DNA of 40,837 nucleotides. It comes from Gammaproteobacteria bacterium. Lineage in GTDB: Bacteria; Pseudomonadota; Gammaproteobacteria; Chromatiales; Chromatiaceae. Under the pieces are notes generated by a model. It saw only the letters and a list, made by a program, of their open reading frames with translations, did no database searches and was not told the DNA's origin. The position numbers and the translations under genes were made by a program. The stretch lies in contig JAAAOQ010000091.1 in NCBI GenBank assembly GCA_009908845.1, positions 1-40,837 on the forward strand. Direction: 5' to 3'. Below, one piece after another: positions 25,982-33,229 of this stretch (position 1 is the first letter of the stretch; each line of letters starts with the position of its first letter).

Positions 25982-26338
25982 CTATTTCTCGATCGTCTTC
26001 GGGGACGTTGGCGTAGCCGGTTTCTCAGGCGCGCTCAGCGGAGAGAAGGGCGGCTGCCACCCATAGCCGAGGTAAGACCAGGAATACGGCCGATAGAAAT
26101 GCCGCCAGTAGCGATGGCGCCAGTACGGCCGATTCCAACGGTAGCCAGGCCAACCGAGATAACGGGACCGGTACCACCCAGGGCTCCACCAGCCCGGCCC
26201 CCACCAACCAGGGCCTCCCCAGCCGGTGCCGAAGCTGAAACCACCGCCGAAGAAACCAAAGAACGCTTGTGACTGCAACGGAACCAGTAAGAGGACGGTT
26301 CCGAGCAATGCTGCGGCAAACACCGTACGCTTGCTCAT
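25982..26338 (-). CDS. Secreted Gly/Trp/Tyr-rich protein, sulfur-globule-protein-like
   Basis: Small exported protein of 118 aa. The signal peptide (VFAAALLGTVLLLVPLQSQA) is followed at once by FFGFFGGG and then dense Gly-Trp-Pro repeats (GWGGPGWWGPGWWSPGWY), then Tyr/Trp/Arg repeats such as RPYWRHRYWRH. The C-terminus is Pro/Ser/Thr/Lys-rich. This pattern, short secreted glycine and aromatic-rich repeats after AQAFFG-like cleavage sites, is what is known for sulfur globule envelope proteins of purple sulfur bacteria. ATG 26338 has a perfect AGGAGG six bases upstream, so it is strongly translated. The open frame extends 44 codons upstream but this is disfavoured by that Shine-Dalgarno. It could instead be another glycine-rich surface protein. 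Confidence 0.6.
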   Translation of the reverse strand: MSKRTVFAAALLGTVLLLVPLQSQAFFGFFGGGFSFGTGWGGPGWWGPGWWSPGWYRSRYLGWPGYRWNRPYWRHRYWRHFYRPYSWSYLGYGWQPPFSPLSAPEKPATPTSPKTIEK

Positions 26339-26525
26339 GCTCTCCCTCCTGACAAGGCTGACTCCCAAGCCGCCGCAACAGCCGCTTGCATGCGCGCTGC
26401 TGCGCCGCCGCCGAGGTCCGTTCCTGTCTCCCGCCCTAATCGCTTCATGAACTCGCTCGACGCAGGCCATTCAGGCGCGGACCCTTGTTTTCAGTTTAGT
26501 AGATAATCAAACACTGATCTTTTGA

Positions 26526-26684
26526 GGCCCTACCGAGCCAGCCGTTTGGTTCGCACAAGTTTCCGATCATTTGCCCGATGCCTGCACGCCCGAGCCGTTC
26601 GACGAGAAGGCGGGTGCTGTCTTCCAGCACGTCTACGAGAACGGCTATGACGGTGGCGCCAGTGTTAAAGCCAGGATGGCATGA
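26526..26684 (+). pseudogene. Possible remnant of a type I restriction R-subunit C-terminus
   Basis: A 52-codon stop-to-stop stretch contains FAQVSDHLPDACTPEPFDEK and AGAVFQHVYENGYDGGASV. This resembles, from memory, the extreme C-terminus of HsdR-type restriction subunits (FDEK..AVFQHVYE.Y). There is no start codon, upstream coding part or partner hsdM/hsdS. It lies alone between two minus-strand genes. If real it is a decay relic; it may be chance. Confidence 0.25.
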
Positions 26685-26727
26685 GGATGCCAAGCGCGTT
26701 CCGTTGCGCTCCCGAAACCACCACTGA

Positions 26728-27165
26728 TCAGCAGGTCTGACAGCCTTCTACCGGCAAGCCTCGCTGTAACCAGCCCGGACCAGCAGTGCTGCCGATCATT
26801 CCTTCCTTGATGTTGTAGACATTAGTAAAGCCCATCTTCGCTAATGTCTTCTGTGTGTAGGTGGTCCGGTTGCCGGTTCGACAGATGATGGCAATGGGCG
26901 CATCCTTGTTGCCATCCACGGCGGCCAGGATTTCATCCACGAAGGTCCTTCGCGTCATATCGATGGGTAATGCCCCCTCGGCGATGCCAGTCTGACGCCA
27001 TTCTCCGGGCGTCCTGATATCGATCAGCGTGATCTCGCCAACTCGCGACTTCTCAAAGGCCTCTGGGGCGGACAGGGTAGGGCCAGCGTCAGCGGTGCAG
27101 CCGGCGACGAATAAGGCGGTGAGAACCGCGAAGATGGCCATACGAACGAAACACAGCTTAGACAT
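26728..27165 (-). CDS. Rhodanese-domain lipoprotein
   Basis: Single rhodanese domain, a sulfur-transferase fold, anchored as a lipoprotein on the periplasmic side. The 145-aa product has a signal sequence ending in the lipobox LFVAGC (Cys22). The domain runs from ITLIDIRTPGEWRQTGIAEG to the active-site loop IICRTGNRT with its catalytic Cys, then TLAKMGFTNVYNIKEGMIG. The C-terminus has a CQTC pair. Rhodaneses pass sulfane sulfur between acceptors. A role in periplasmic sulfur handling fits a sulfur-oxidising host and the nearby sulfur-globule-like gene, but this is inference. A 46-codon ORF (27158-27298) overlaps its start; I do not think it is a gene. Confidence 0.9.
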   Translation of the reverse strand: MSKLCFVRMAIFAVLTALFVAGCTADAGPTLSAPEAFEKSRVGEITLIDIRTPGEWRQTGIAEGALPIDMTRRTFVDEILAAVDGNKDAPIAIICRTGNRTTYTQKTLAKMGFTNVYNIKEGMIGSTAGPGWLQRGLPVEGCQTC

Positions 27166-27301
27166 CGCTCTCTCTCAGAAGGTCAGCACAACTGACCTCG
27201 GAGATCGGGCCAAGCGCATCGAACCCAAGGAGACAGCGTTTGGGGTAGCTGGAATTGTCGAGGCTTGTCGCCACCAGGGCCGCGACATCGGCTTCCATCG
27301 G

Positions 27302-27481
27302 TCACTCAAAGTGACTCTCGACGATGCGCTCGACCTCGGGCAGCTTGGCGAGCCGCCGCAGTACGTCGGCAAAACCCGGCTGATGCGTGTGGCCGATGAC
27401 CAGCACCTGATCGAGCGAGCAGCCGATGCGCCCGGGTGAAGCCGGGAAGAACCGGGCGCTGGGATCGATACGGCGGACGCA
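27302..27481 (-). pseudogene. C-terminal gene fragment of unknown family
   Basis: A stop-terminated minus-strand frame reads RRIDPSARFFPASPGRIGCS and then LDQVLVIGHTHQPGFADVLR, RLAKLPEVERIVESHFE. The last about 38 residues look like a genuine folded-protein C-terminus with good codon use; the upstream part does not, and no start codon fits. It lies 137 bp upstream of the rhodanese start on the same strand. I do not recognise the family, so this is a low-confidence remnant. Confidence 0.3.
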
Positions 27482-27818
27482 ACGTGCGCAGGCTGATTTT
27501 AGGAATGACAGGCGAGTGACGCGTTCGCAAACTGCGCGAAAACGTCGAATTCATCCGTGGTCACTGCGGCTCAGTGGCAACAAGGCGCGAACGGACCAGG
27601 CAGCGCGCCGCGGCTTTCACCGTTGGTCCTTCTTCGATCGAGTCGCTGAAACTGAAATCACCAGACACGACCTGAACCACCAGCATCGGACGAGGCCCGG
27701 GCAGGGCAAGCGCTTCCCGGCTGAGCAAGGCCCGCCAGGCGCTGCAGGCCGCTTCTAGCGAAGAATGGGCAGATTTCTATGCACTTCATGCGTGACATGC
27801 ATAAAAAACCGGAGTTTC

Positions 27819-27845
27819 TTGACATGACGGGGATTCGTGTATAGA
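27819..27845 (+). promoter_or_regulatory. Sigma70-like promoter candidate in the decayed region
   Basis: TTGACA (27819-27824) is followed by TATAGA (27840-27845) with a 15-bp spacer, or TAGAAA at a 17-bp spacer. The AT-rich setting is unusual for this window. It points toward the 51-codon ORF at 27880. The spacer for the better -10 is short. Confidence 0.4.
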
Positions 27846-27879
27846 AAACCTTGAAGCCTTATACAGGTGTCCCGACCAC

Positions 27880-28035
27880 GTGCAAGCCGCCACCCTCCCG
27901 TTATTGCCGCCCAAGTCCGAGAAGGAGGCCATCGCCACACTCCGTTCGTTTGCGAACGAGTGTGGCAACGCTGTGACAAATAATCGTTTGGGAACCCGGT
28001 CGAGGGGTGTCGCGGCTCCTAAGCGATTGATTTGA
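27880..28035 (+). CDS. Short hypothetical ORF (51 aa) ending at the tRNA-Val 3' end
   Basis: GTG 27880 to TGA 28033-28035 gives a product starting VQAATLPLLPPKSEKEAIAT and continuing LRSFANECGNAVTNNR. The frame stays open upstream to 27823 through EALYRCPDH. A promoter-like TTGACA/TATAGA lies 35 bp before the GTG. The frame includes a hairpin (27934-27966). The stop is one base before the encoded CCA of the opposite-strand tRNA-Val. The family is not recognised and it may be a truncated gene. Confidence 0.3.
   Translation: MQAATLPLLPPKSEKEAIATLRSFANECGNAVTNNRLGTRSRGVAAPKRLI
27934..27966. other. Long imperfect hairpin near tRNA-Val
   Basis: GCCACACTCCGTTCG and CGAACGAGTGTGGC pair over 14 bases with one bulged C and a TTTG loop. 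It is the strongest inverted repeat in the gene-poor stretch. No T-run follows on either strand, so it does not look like a classical terminator. A recombination or RNA structural role is possible. Confidence 0.6.
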
Positions 28036-28036
28036 C

Positions 28037-28111
28037 TGGTGGGCGCGGCTGGGTTCGAACCAGCGACCCCTGCCGTGTGAAGGCAGTGCTCTCCCACTGA
28101 GCTACGCGCCC
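28037..28111 (-). tRNA. tRNA-Val (anticodon CAC)
   Basis: The reverse strand folds into a full cloverleaf: acceptor GGGCGCG/CGCGCCC, D arm GCTC-AGTGGGA-GAGC, anticodon arm CTGCC-TTCACAC-GGCAG, T arm GCTGG-TTCGAAC-CCAGC, and encoded CCA. The anticodon CAC (plus-strand 28077-28079) reads GUG valine codons. It stands alone, with a promoter candidate at 28132-28160. Confidence 0.97.
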
Positions 28112-28131
28112 CGAGAGGGAATAGACGCCGA

Positions 28132-28160
28132 AGAGTAACTTGCAGCAGTTGCGCGGTCAA
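28132..28160 (-). promoter_or_regulatory. Promoter of tRNA-Val
   Basis: On the minus strand TTGACC (28155-28160) and TACTCT (28132-28137) are separated by exactly 17 bp. The -10 lies about 20 bases upstream of the tRNA 5' end, suitable for a short leader. This is a good sigma70 match in position and spacing. Confidence 0.65.
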
Positions 28161-28200
28161 CCGGCCGATTCGGCGTCGGCTCGGTCGAGTGGACGAGGGA

Positions 28201-29139
28201 TCACGCTCTTGAGCTCTCGACGAGCTCGGCGAGCATCTGGCGGCAATAGCAGACCTGAATAGAGTAATGTCCTTCTCCGGGTCGCTCGGTGAGGCTCGCC
28301 GCAGGGATCTGTTCGGCATACCAGCGTGCATGCTGGATCGGAACCGTGCCGTCGGCTTGGCCGTGCCAGATCCGCACAGGAAACTCGATCTCTTCGAAGC
28401 GCATTCCCCAGTCGTGGGTGTAAAGACGAAGGTCGCGGCGGGCACCAGAGGCGCCGTTGCGCATCGCGTCGGCGATGGTGCGGTTCAGGATTGCACGGAT
28501 CTTTGGGTCTGACAGCACCTGCCGGTCCGCTAGTGGGGCAGCCAGGCTGCGGCTGTTCTCAACCAATGCTGGCCAGCGCGCGAATAGGGCGGTCGTCGGG
28601 GCGCCGAAGAGGAGGTCTGCAAGCCACTGCGGCTGCTTGCCAATTCCGAGGTTCAGCCGGACGGCCCAGTGCATCTGGTTCAGCTGCTCGGTGCGATAGA
28701 TCGCGCCGAGCGGGCAGACCAACAGGCAGTCGCTGACGCGTCCGTGCAGCGGATGGGCTTCGCATTGCGAGAGACGCCAGGCACAGGCGAGCATGTAGGG
28801 GCCGCCGCCGGAAACGCCGATTAGCGCGAAGCGCTTGAGCTCTAGAGCGTCGGCGACCGCTGCAACATCATCTGGCCAATCGATAATGCCTCGATCAGGG
28901 GCGGGATCACTGTCGCCATAACCCGGGCGGTCAATGCTGATGAGCCGCAACCCAAGCTCACGAGCAGCCTCGTGCAGCAATCTGGCCTCTTGACGCGAGC
29001 TCGGAAATCCATGGGCATAAAGCGCAGGGTAGCCGTCCTCTGCGCCGAAGCGAGAGAACGCGATGCGCCGACCGGGGCCGGTCGTGACCAGCTCCGGCTC
29101 AGTGCCTGGTGATCGACTTTGGTTAGCTGCGAGTGCCAT
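28201..29139 (-). CDS. Alpha/beta-fold hydrolase
   Basis: Alpha/beta hydrolase of 312 aa, probably cytoplasmic. The oxyanion region is YAHGFPSSRQEARLL, the nucleophile elbow is LIGVSGGGPYMLA (Ser in GVSGG), the acid is Asp in WHGQADGTVP and the base is His in GEGHYS. DRPGYGDSDP is the usual strand-4 block. This set is complete, so it should be active. The cap domain (about residues 145-215) varies widely in the family and the substrate cannot be inferred; esterase or haloalkane/epoxide-type hydrolase are possible. It begins 60 bp after pyruvate kinase on the same strand and may be cotranscribed. Confidence 0.88.
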   Translation of the reverse strand: MALAANQSRSPGTEPELVTTGPGRRIAFSRFGAEDGYPALYAHGFPSSRQEARLLHEAARELGLRLISIDRPGYGDSDPAPDRGIIDWPDDVAAVADALELKRFALIGVSGGGPYMLACAWRLSQCEAHPLHGRVSDCLLVCPLGAIYRTEQLNQMHWAVRLNLGIGKQPQWLADLLFGAPTTALFARWPALVENSRSLAAPLADRQVLSDPKIRAILNRTIADAMRNGASGARRDLRLYTHDWGMRFEEIEFPVRIWHGQADGTVPIQHARWYAEQIPAASLTERPGEGHYSIQVCYCRQMLAELVESSRA

Positions 29140-29199
29140 AGCGAACGGATCAGAGATCCCTGGTTTCTTAGGCCTGCCGGTGCGCGCGCTCTTGGACTG

Positions 29200-30648
29200 T
29201 CACTGACAGGCCGGGCTGCGCTCGGCGCTAAGCTCGAGGATCTCGAGACGGTGATTGCCGCAGGGATGCTCTTCGGACGGTCCCTGAGTCAGCAGCGCGA
29301 GGCCCTCGGTGATGCCGTGGTCGGCGAGCCACTCGCGGGTATATTCGCTCCAGTCCGGCCGGTCGCCGTCGACGTCCACGGCCATCACGCCGTACGAAAA
29401 CTTCAGCGCTTGGCTGGTTGATGGGACTGGACTGAACGCAAGGACCAAGCAGGGCAGCCGGAAACGGGCGATGCTGCGCGCGGTGTTGCCGCTTCGGGTC
29501 GGTACGATGACGGCCTTCGGCGCGCTGCGCTCGACGGTGTGATAGACGCTGCGGGCGATGAGGTCCACTGCACGCAGCTGGCGGCCGTCGCCGTAGGCAC
29601 CGAGCGCCTGCGCGAGCAGGCGATTGTCACGCTCGGGCTCGATCGCGGCAGCAATGTTGTGCAGCATCGCGACCGACTCGACCGGGAAGCGCCCCATCGC
29701 CGATTCGGCCGAGAGCATCACGCAGTCGGTGCCGCCGAGGATGGCGTTGGCGACGTCGGTGGCCTCAGCACGGGTCGGACGGCGCAGCTTGACCATCGAT
29801 TCGAGCATCTGCGTCGCGGTGATCACCGGCTTGCCGAGCAGATTGGCCTGCTCGGTGATCCGGCGCTGCGCCACGGCGATGGTCTCGATCGGGATCTCGA
29901 CCCCGAGATCGCCCCGCGCGACCATGATGCCGTCGGCGGCCTCGAGAATACCGTCGAGATTGTCCAACGCCGAGGCGCGCTCGATCTTGGCGATGATGAA
30001 CGGGGCATAGCCCAGCGCCTGGGCCGCGTCGCGCACCGCTGCGATATCGGCTGCCGAGGCCACGAACGACTGGCTGACCGCATCGATCCGATGCTCCGCG
30101 GCGAAGCGCAGCCACTGGTGGTCGTCCTCGGTGAACGCCGAGATGCCGAGGTCGATGCCGGGCAGATTCAGGCCCTTGCGCGAGCTGAGCTCGCCGCCTG
30201 CACGCACGTTGCAGATGACGTCGGTCTCGGTGACCTCGATGACCTTGAGCAGGATGAAGCCGTCGTTCAGGAACAGCCGGTCGCCTGGCCTCACTGCAGC
30301 CGGCAGTCCGGAGAAGGTCACGCTGACCCGGTCGCGCTGACCGACGCCAGGCTCGGTGGTCAGGGTGAAGGGCTGGTCCCGGACCAGCTCGATCGGCTCC
30401 TCGGCGAGATCGCCGATGCGCATCTTCGGGCCTGGCAGGTCGCCCATGATGGCCACGCGGCGTCCGACGGCGCTTGCGGCGCTGCGGATGTTGTGGATGA
30501 GCTCGGCGTGATAGGCCGGGTCGCCGTGTGAGAAATTGAGGCGGGCGACATCAAGGCCGGCCTCGATCAAGGCGCGCAGCACCTCCGGATGCTCGGAGGC
30601 CGGGCCAATGGTGGCGATGATCTTGGTGCGTCGATTCGGGATCAGCAT
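29200..30648 (-). CDS. pyk: Pyruvate kinase
   Basis: Converts phosphoenolpyruvate and ADP to pyruvate and ATP, the last step of glycolysis. From ATG 30648 it is 482 aa, as in bacterial type II enzymes. Motifs are RRTKIIATIGPAS at the N-terminus, RLNFSHGDP, the catalytic-site lysine region FIIAKIERASALDN, the metal block MVARGDLGVEIP, TATQMLESM and CVMLSAESAMGRFPVE. The C-terminal domain ends about GLALLTQGPSEEHPCGNHRLE. The frame extends 14 codons upstream, but ATG 30648 is the position where homology begins. A 15-bp palindromic sequence (30705-30719) lies 57 bases upstream. The product is expected to be an allosteric tetramer. Confidence 0.97.
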   Translation of the reverse strand: MLIPNRRTKIIATIGPASEHPEVLRALIEAGLDVARLNFSHGDPAYHAELIHNIRSAASAVGRRVAIMGDLPGPKMRIGDLAEEPIELVRDQPFTLTTEPGVGQRDRVSVTFSGLPAAVRPGDRLFLNDGFILLKVIEVTETDVICNVRAGGELSSRKGLNLPGIDLGISAFTEDDHQWLRFAAEHRIDAVSQSFVASAADIAAVRDAAQALGYAPFIIAKIERASALDNLDGILEAADGIMVARGDLGVEIPIETIAVAQRRITEQANLLGKPVITATQMLESMVKLRRPTRAEATDVANAILGGTDCVMLSAESAMGRFPVESVAMLHNIAAAIEPERDNRLLAQALGAYGDGRQLRAVDLIARSVYHTVERSAPKAVIVPTRSGNTARSIARFRLPCLVLAFSPVPSTSQALKFSYGVMAVDVDGDRPDWSEYTREWLADHGITEGLALLTQGPSEEHPCGNHRLEILELSAERSPACQ

Positions 30649-30704
30649 AAGTAGGCTCGATATCAGGTGCAGCACGGGCTGCGGACGCATACCAGTCTAC
30701 GTGA

Positions 30705-30719
30705 AAGGTTTTACACCTT
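30705..30719. promoter_or_regulatory. Imperfect palindrome upstream of pyk
   Basis: AAGGTTTTACACCTT has AAGGT and ACCTT arms in an AT-rich patch 57 bp upstream of the pyk start. Geometry suits a repressor site in a promoter region. It does not match the HexR consensus well, and no known operator was recognised. Confidence 0.35.
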
Positions 30720-30844
30720 GGCGAACACCCATGGGTCTGGGGTCTGAACGATCATGCCAATGGCGCTACCGGTATCTCGACTGTGCCGCTTGGGCCGCTC
30801 CTGCACCGGCACTTTACCGGCAATCTAACGGCCCAGGCCCTAGC

Positions 30845-31447
30845 TCAAGCGGGCATGGCTCCGGGATCGCTATCCGGCTCGGTGCCGTCCGAGAGCCCGC
30901 GGGCCTCGGCGCGAGCGGAATACAAGCGGATCGCAGACCAGCCGATCAGCCGGGTAACCGTCGTCATCGACAGCGAGCCCGCCGGGATCATCAGCAGCGG
31001 CTGCATCCCATAGGTGGCGAGCAGCGACGGCGTGGCGGCACCAAGCCCGGTCGCGCCGACCACGGCCACCATCTCCGGGACCCGGGCGATCTCATCAATG
31101 TCCTCGCCGAAGACCTGAGCGATCTCGAGGATCAGATAGAGGTGCATGCGGGTGAGCATGCTGCCAGCGCCGACGACACCTGTCAGCTTCAGCGCCTGAC
31201 CGACACCAGGCAGCAGCCAAGGCATGTTGAGGAGCGCGCCGCCGAGCAGCGAGAGGCCGGTCTTGGAGTCGACCAGGCGCCGGGCGAGCTGGTCTGAAGT
31301 CTCCTCGGGGTGGCGCTCGGCCATGAGCCGGGCGACTCGGCGGACCTCATTCTTGCGCAAGCGAAGGAAAAAGTAGAAGAATTCCTCGACCGCGAGCGAC
31401 TGGTGGCGCGGGGCGAGGGCATCGGTGTCGGTCGGTTCCGCACTCAT
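30845..31447 (-). CDS. EcsC/DUF697-like helical membrane-associated protein
   Basis: The 200-aa product is rich in hydrophobic helices (LGGALLNMPWLLPGVGQALK, MVAVVGATGLGAATPSLLAT, PLLMIPAGSLSMTTVTRLIG). A charged N-terminal segment precedes them (FFYFFLRLRKNEVRRVARLM). The pattern of Gly-rich amphipathic helices around an MHLYLILEIAQVFGED segment resembles EcsC/DUF697-type proteins. I do not know a function. ATG 31447 has GAGG eight bases upstream; the frame is open for 100 more codons but without conserved features. The next gene, divergent across 302 bp, is a clear EcsC protein, which supports a functional link. Confidence 0.6.
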   Translation of the reverse strand: MSAEPTDTDALAPRHQSLAVEEFFYFFLRLRKNEVRRVARLMAERHPEETSDQLARRLVDSKTGLSLLGGALLNMPWLLPGVGQALKLTGVVGAGSMLTRMHLYLILEIAQVFGEDIDEIARVPEMVAVVGATGLGAATPSLLATYGMQPLLMIPAGSLSMTTVTRLIGWSAIRLYSARAEARGLSDGTEPDSDPGAMPA

Positions 31448-31749
31448 CGGGGCTGCCTCGGGGTGGTTCGGATCGCTTTGAAGCCAAGACGGATCGTACC
31501 GCGGTTCAGCCAGGTCTGATTGGTCATGCTGCGATTCGCCTCCAGATCTATGATGAGAGGGGAAAGGGCTTGTGACTGCTGCTCCCCACCCGATGAAGAG
31601 ACGCGGGTCGATCAGAGATGACACTGTGATGAAGACCGTTGCCGACACTGGCCAAGAGCAGCATCCGATTCTATCGGGCAAGGCGCCCGCTTGCTCTAGC
31701 GGCAGTGGCCTGCGCGGCCGCGTCTGCGCCGGCCTGGGGCTGATCACTG
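31448..31749. other. Divergent intergenic region between the two EcsC-like genes
   Basis: About 300 bp. Both genes must be transcribed from here. A 42-codon plus-strand frame from ATG 31628 ends across the ecsC-like start but has no features of a protein. No clear -35/-10 pair or repeat was identified. Confidence 0.35.
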
Positions 31750-32604
31750 ATGAATGAGCTTGTTGTCCAAGGTCTACCGGACCAGGCGGCGCGCGAGCTG
31801 ACCTGGTCCTATCGGCAGCTCGAGCATCCGTCGCTGGCGGCGCGGCTCAGTGACGTGATCGCCTCGCCGATCGGTGAGAGCATGAAGCTGCTTCCGCGCG
31901 ACTGGCGCAAGCGCATCGACCGCACCGTCGAGATGAGTATGCAGCAGGCCTTGCAGCTCGCCCTGTTCTCGCTCCGCGATCCGCCGCCCGAGCAGATGCC
32001 TGCGCCCTCGCGCCTCGGCCACAAGCTGATGGCGAGCGGGTTTGGCGCCGTCGGCGGTTTCTTCGGTCCGCTGTCGACGCTTGCCGAGCTGCCCTTTACT
32101 ACGACCCTGATGATGCGCTCGATCGCCGACATCGCGCTCAGCGAGGGCGAACAGCTGCGCAGCGACATGGATGCACGGATGGCCTGCGTGCAGGTCTTCG
32201 CGCTCGGCGGCCGCACCCGCGACGACGAAGACGCCGAGGTTGGCTACTACGGTATGCGGATCACGCTCGGGCTGCATTTCGAGAGCGTCATCGAATATGT
32301 CGGTAAAACGGAGGGGCCGCACATCCCCGGCATCATCAATCTAGTGCGGGCGGTCGCGGCGCGCTTCGGGGTCGTGATCTCGGATAAGTTCGCCGCGCAG
32401 ATGGTACCGGTGGCCGGGGCGCTCAGCGGCGCCACCCTGAACCTGATCTTCATGAACCACTATCAGAACGTCGCGCGCGGGCATTTTATCGTCCGCCGGC
32501 TCGAGCGGACCTATGGCGTCGAACGCATTCGCGATGCCTATCGCCATCTCGCTGAGCTCGAGCAGGCCGAAGAGCGCGCATTCAGCCCGATCGAGGGGTG
32601 GTGA
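31750..32604 (+). CDS. EcsC family protein
   Basis: EcsC-domain protein of 284 aa. Family hallmarks are the N-terminal ASPIGESMKLLPRDWRKRID helix pair, the Gly-rich hydrophobic block GFGAVGGFFGPLSTLAELPF, and TTLMMRSIADIALSEGE. The second half has AAQMVPVAGALSGATLNLIF and ends with HFIVRRLERTYG. In Bacillus EcsC is linked to an ABC transporter, but in proteobacteria the role is unknown. Membrane association is likely, as several helices are hydrophobic though short. No signal peptide. It is divergent from another EcsC-like gene and convergent with the pentapeptide protein. Start ATG 31750 lacks an obvious Shine-Dalgarno. Confidence 0.85.
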   Translation: MNELVVQGLPDQAARELTWSYRQLEHPSLAARLSDVIASPIGESMKLLPRDWRKRIDRTVEMSMQQALQLALFSLRDPPPEQMPAPSRLGHKLMASGFGAVGGFFGPLSTLAELPFTTTLMMRSIADIALSEGEQLRSDMDARMACVQVFALGGRTRDDEDAEVGYYGMRITLGLHFESVIEYVGKTEGPHIPGIINLVRAVAARFGVVISDKFAAQMVPVAGALSGATLNLIFMNHYQNVARGHFIVRRLERTYGVERIRDAYRHLAELEQAEERAFSPIEGW

Positions 32605-32615
32605 GCCACCGAATG

Positions 32616-32642
32616 GCTCCTGCGGCTTGATCAATCAGGAGC
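32616..32642. terminator. Hairpin between convergent genes
   Basis: GCTCCTG (32616-32622) pairs with CAGGAGC (32636-32642) around a 13-base loop, 12 bases past the EcsC stop. It lies between convergent genes, suitable for bidirectional termination. No T-tract follows. Confidence 0.4.
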
Positions 32643-32702
32643 TTGCGCAAGTCACGCAGCCGTCTTGATAGGGCCTCAACGGATGAGGCGGGCGGCGCTT
32701 GG

Positions 32703-33056
32703 CTAGGAGAGGCCCTTCGCATCCTTGGTCTTGGCCTTCTTTAGACGGGCACCCTTGAGCTTGGCGCGACGCAGATCGGCCTCGGCGAGATCGCTCTCGC
32801 GCAGATCGCAGCCACGCAGGTCGGCCTGACGCAGTTTGGCCCCGTTCAGTTTGGCGCCCTTGAGATCAGATTTGCGCAGATTGGCCCCATTGAGGTGCGC
32901 CTTACGCAGATCGGCCTCGCTGAGCTTGAGCTCACTGAGGTTCTGATCGTCGAGGTCGACATTGCTCTTGCCTTTCTTGCGTCGTTCCTTGACCCATTTG
33001 TTGAAGCCGCTGATATCCCCTTGCTTCAGCATCTCGACGGCCTTCTTGTGTGTCAT
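32703..33056 (-). CDS. Pentapeptide-repeat protein
   Basis: Small 117-aa protein. Residues 1-35 are a basic helical lead-in (KAVEMLKQGDISGFNKWVKE). From about residue 37 to 110 nearly every fifth residue is Leu with the A(D/N)LxX pattern, for example LSEADLRKAHLNGANLRKSD. About 14 repeats form a right-handed quadrilateral beta-helix. Such proteins have varied roles, including DNA mimicry on gyrase, but most are unknown. No signal peptide is visible, so it is probably cytoplasmic. ATG 33056 is preferred over ATG 33062 because GGAG lies eight bases before it. The high content of Lys and Arg argues against a DNA mimic. Confidence 0.88.
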   Translation of the reverse strand: MTHKKAVEMLKQGDISGFNKWVKERRKKGKSNVDLDDQNLSELKLSEADLRKAHLNGANLRKSDLKGAKLNGAKLRQADLRGCDLRESDLAEADLRRAKLKGARLKKAKTKDAKGLS

Positions 33057-33229
33057 CGCCATTGCTCCAGACAAGCCGCTGCCAATCGTGCGCGCCAACC
33101 CAGAGACTAGCAGATCGGTCTCAGCCAGCGTTGGTTGATCCGCTCGCCCAGACTGGCGCCGCCGATATCGGCCGTCTATGCTCGGCACACCAGTTCCGTC
33201 GATGATGGCTGCTGCAACCGATTGCGACG

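Larger units (their letters stand above)
27166..28036. other. Gene-poor, apparently decayed region next to tRNA-Val
   Basis: About 870 bp with no convincing intact gene. Fragments that read like protein occur on the minus strand at 27302-27481 and near 27590-27775 (RPMLVVQVVSGDFSFSDSI, without a good start). A 51-codon plus-strand ORF at 27880-28035 sits behind a promoter-like sequence. AT content rises around 27770-27870. The region ends exactly at the 3' end of tRNA-Val, a favoured site for integrating elements. No repeated tRNA end or integrase was found in the window. Confidence 0.45.

Noticed and set aside
27158-27298. 46-codon minus-strand ORF overlapping the rhodanese start
   Set aside because: No Shine-Dalgarno, no recognisable motif, and an eight-base overlap with a well-supported lipoprotein start.
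30700-30730. HexR operator upstream of pyk
   Set aside because: The left half TGTAA fits but the right half does not match the consensus, so only an unassigned palindrome is reported.
31628-31758. 42-codon ORF leading into the EcsC gene
   Set aside because: No protein-like pattern or ribosome binding site; likely leader sequence.
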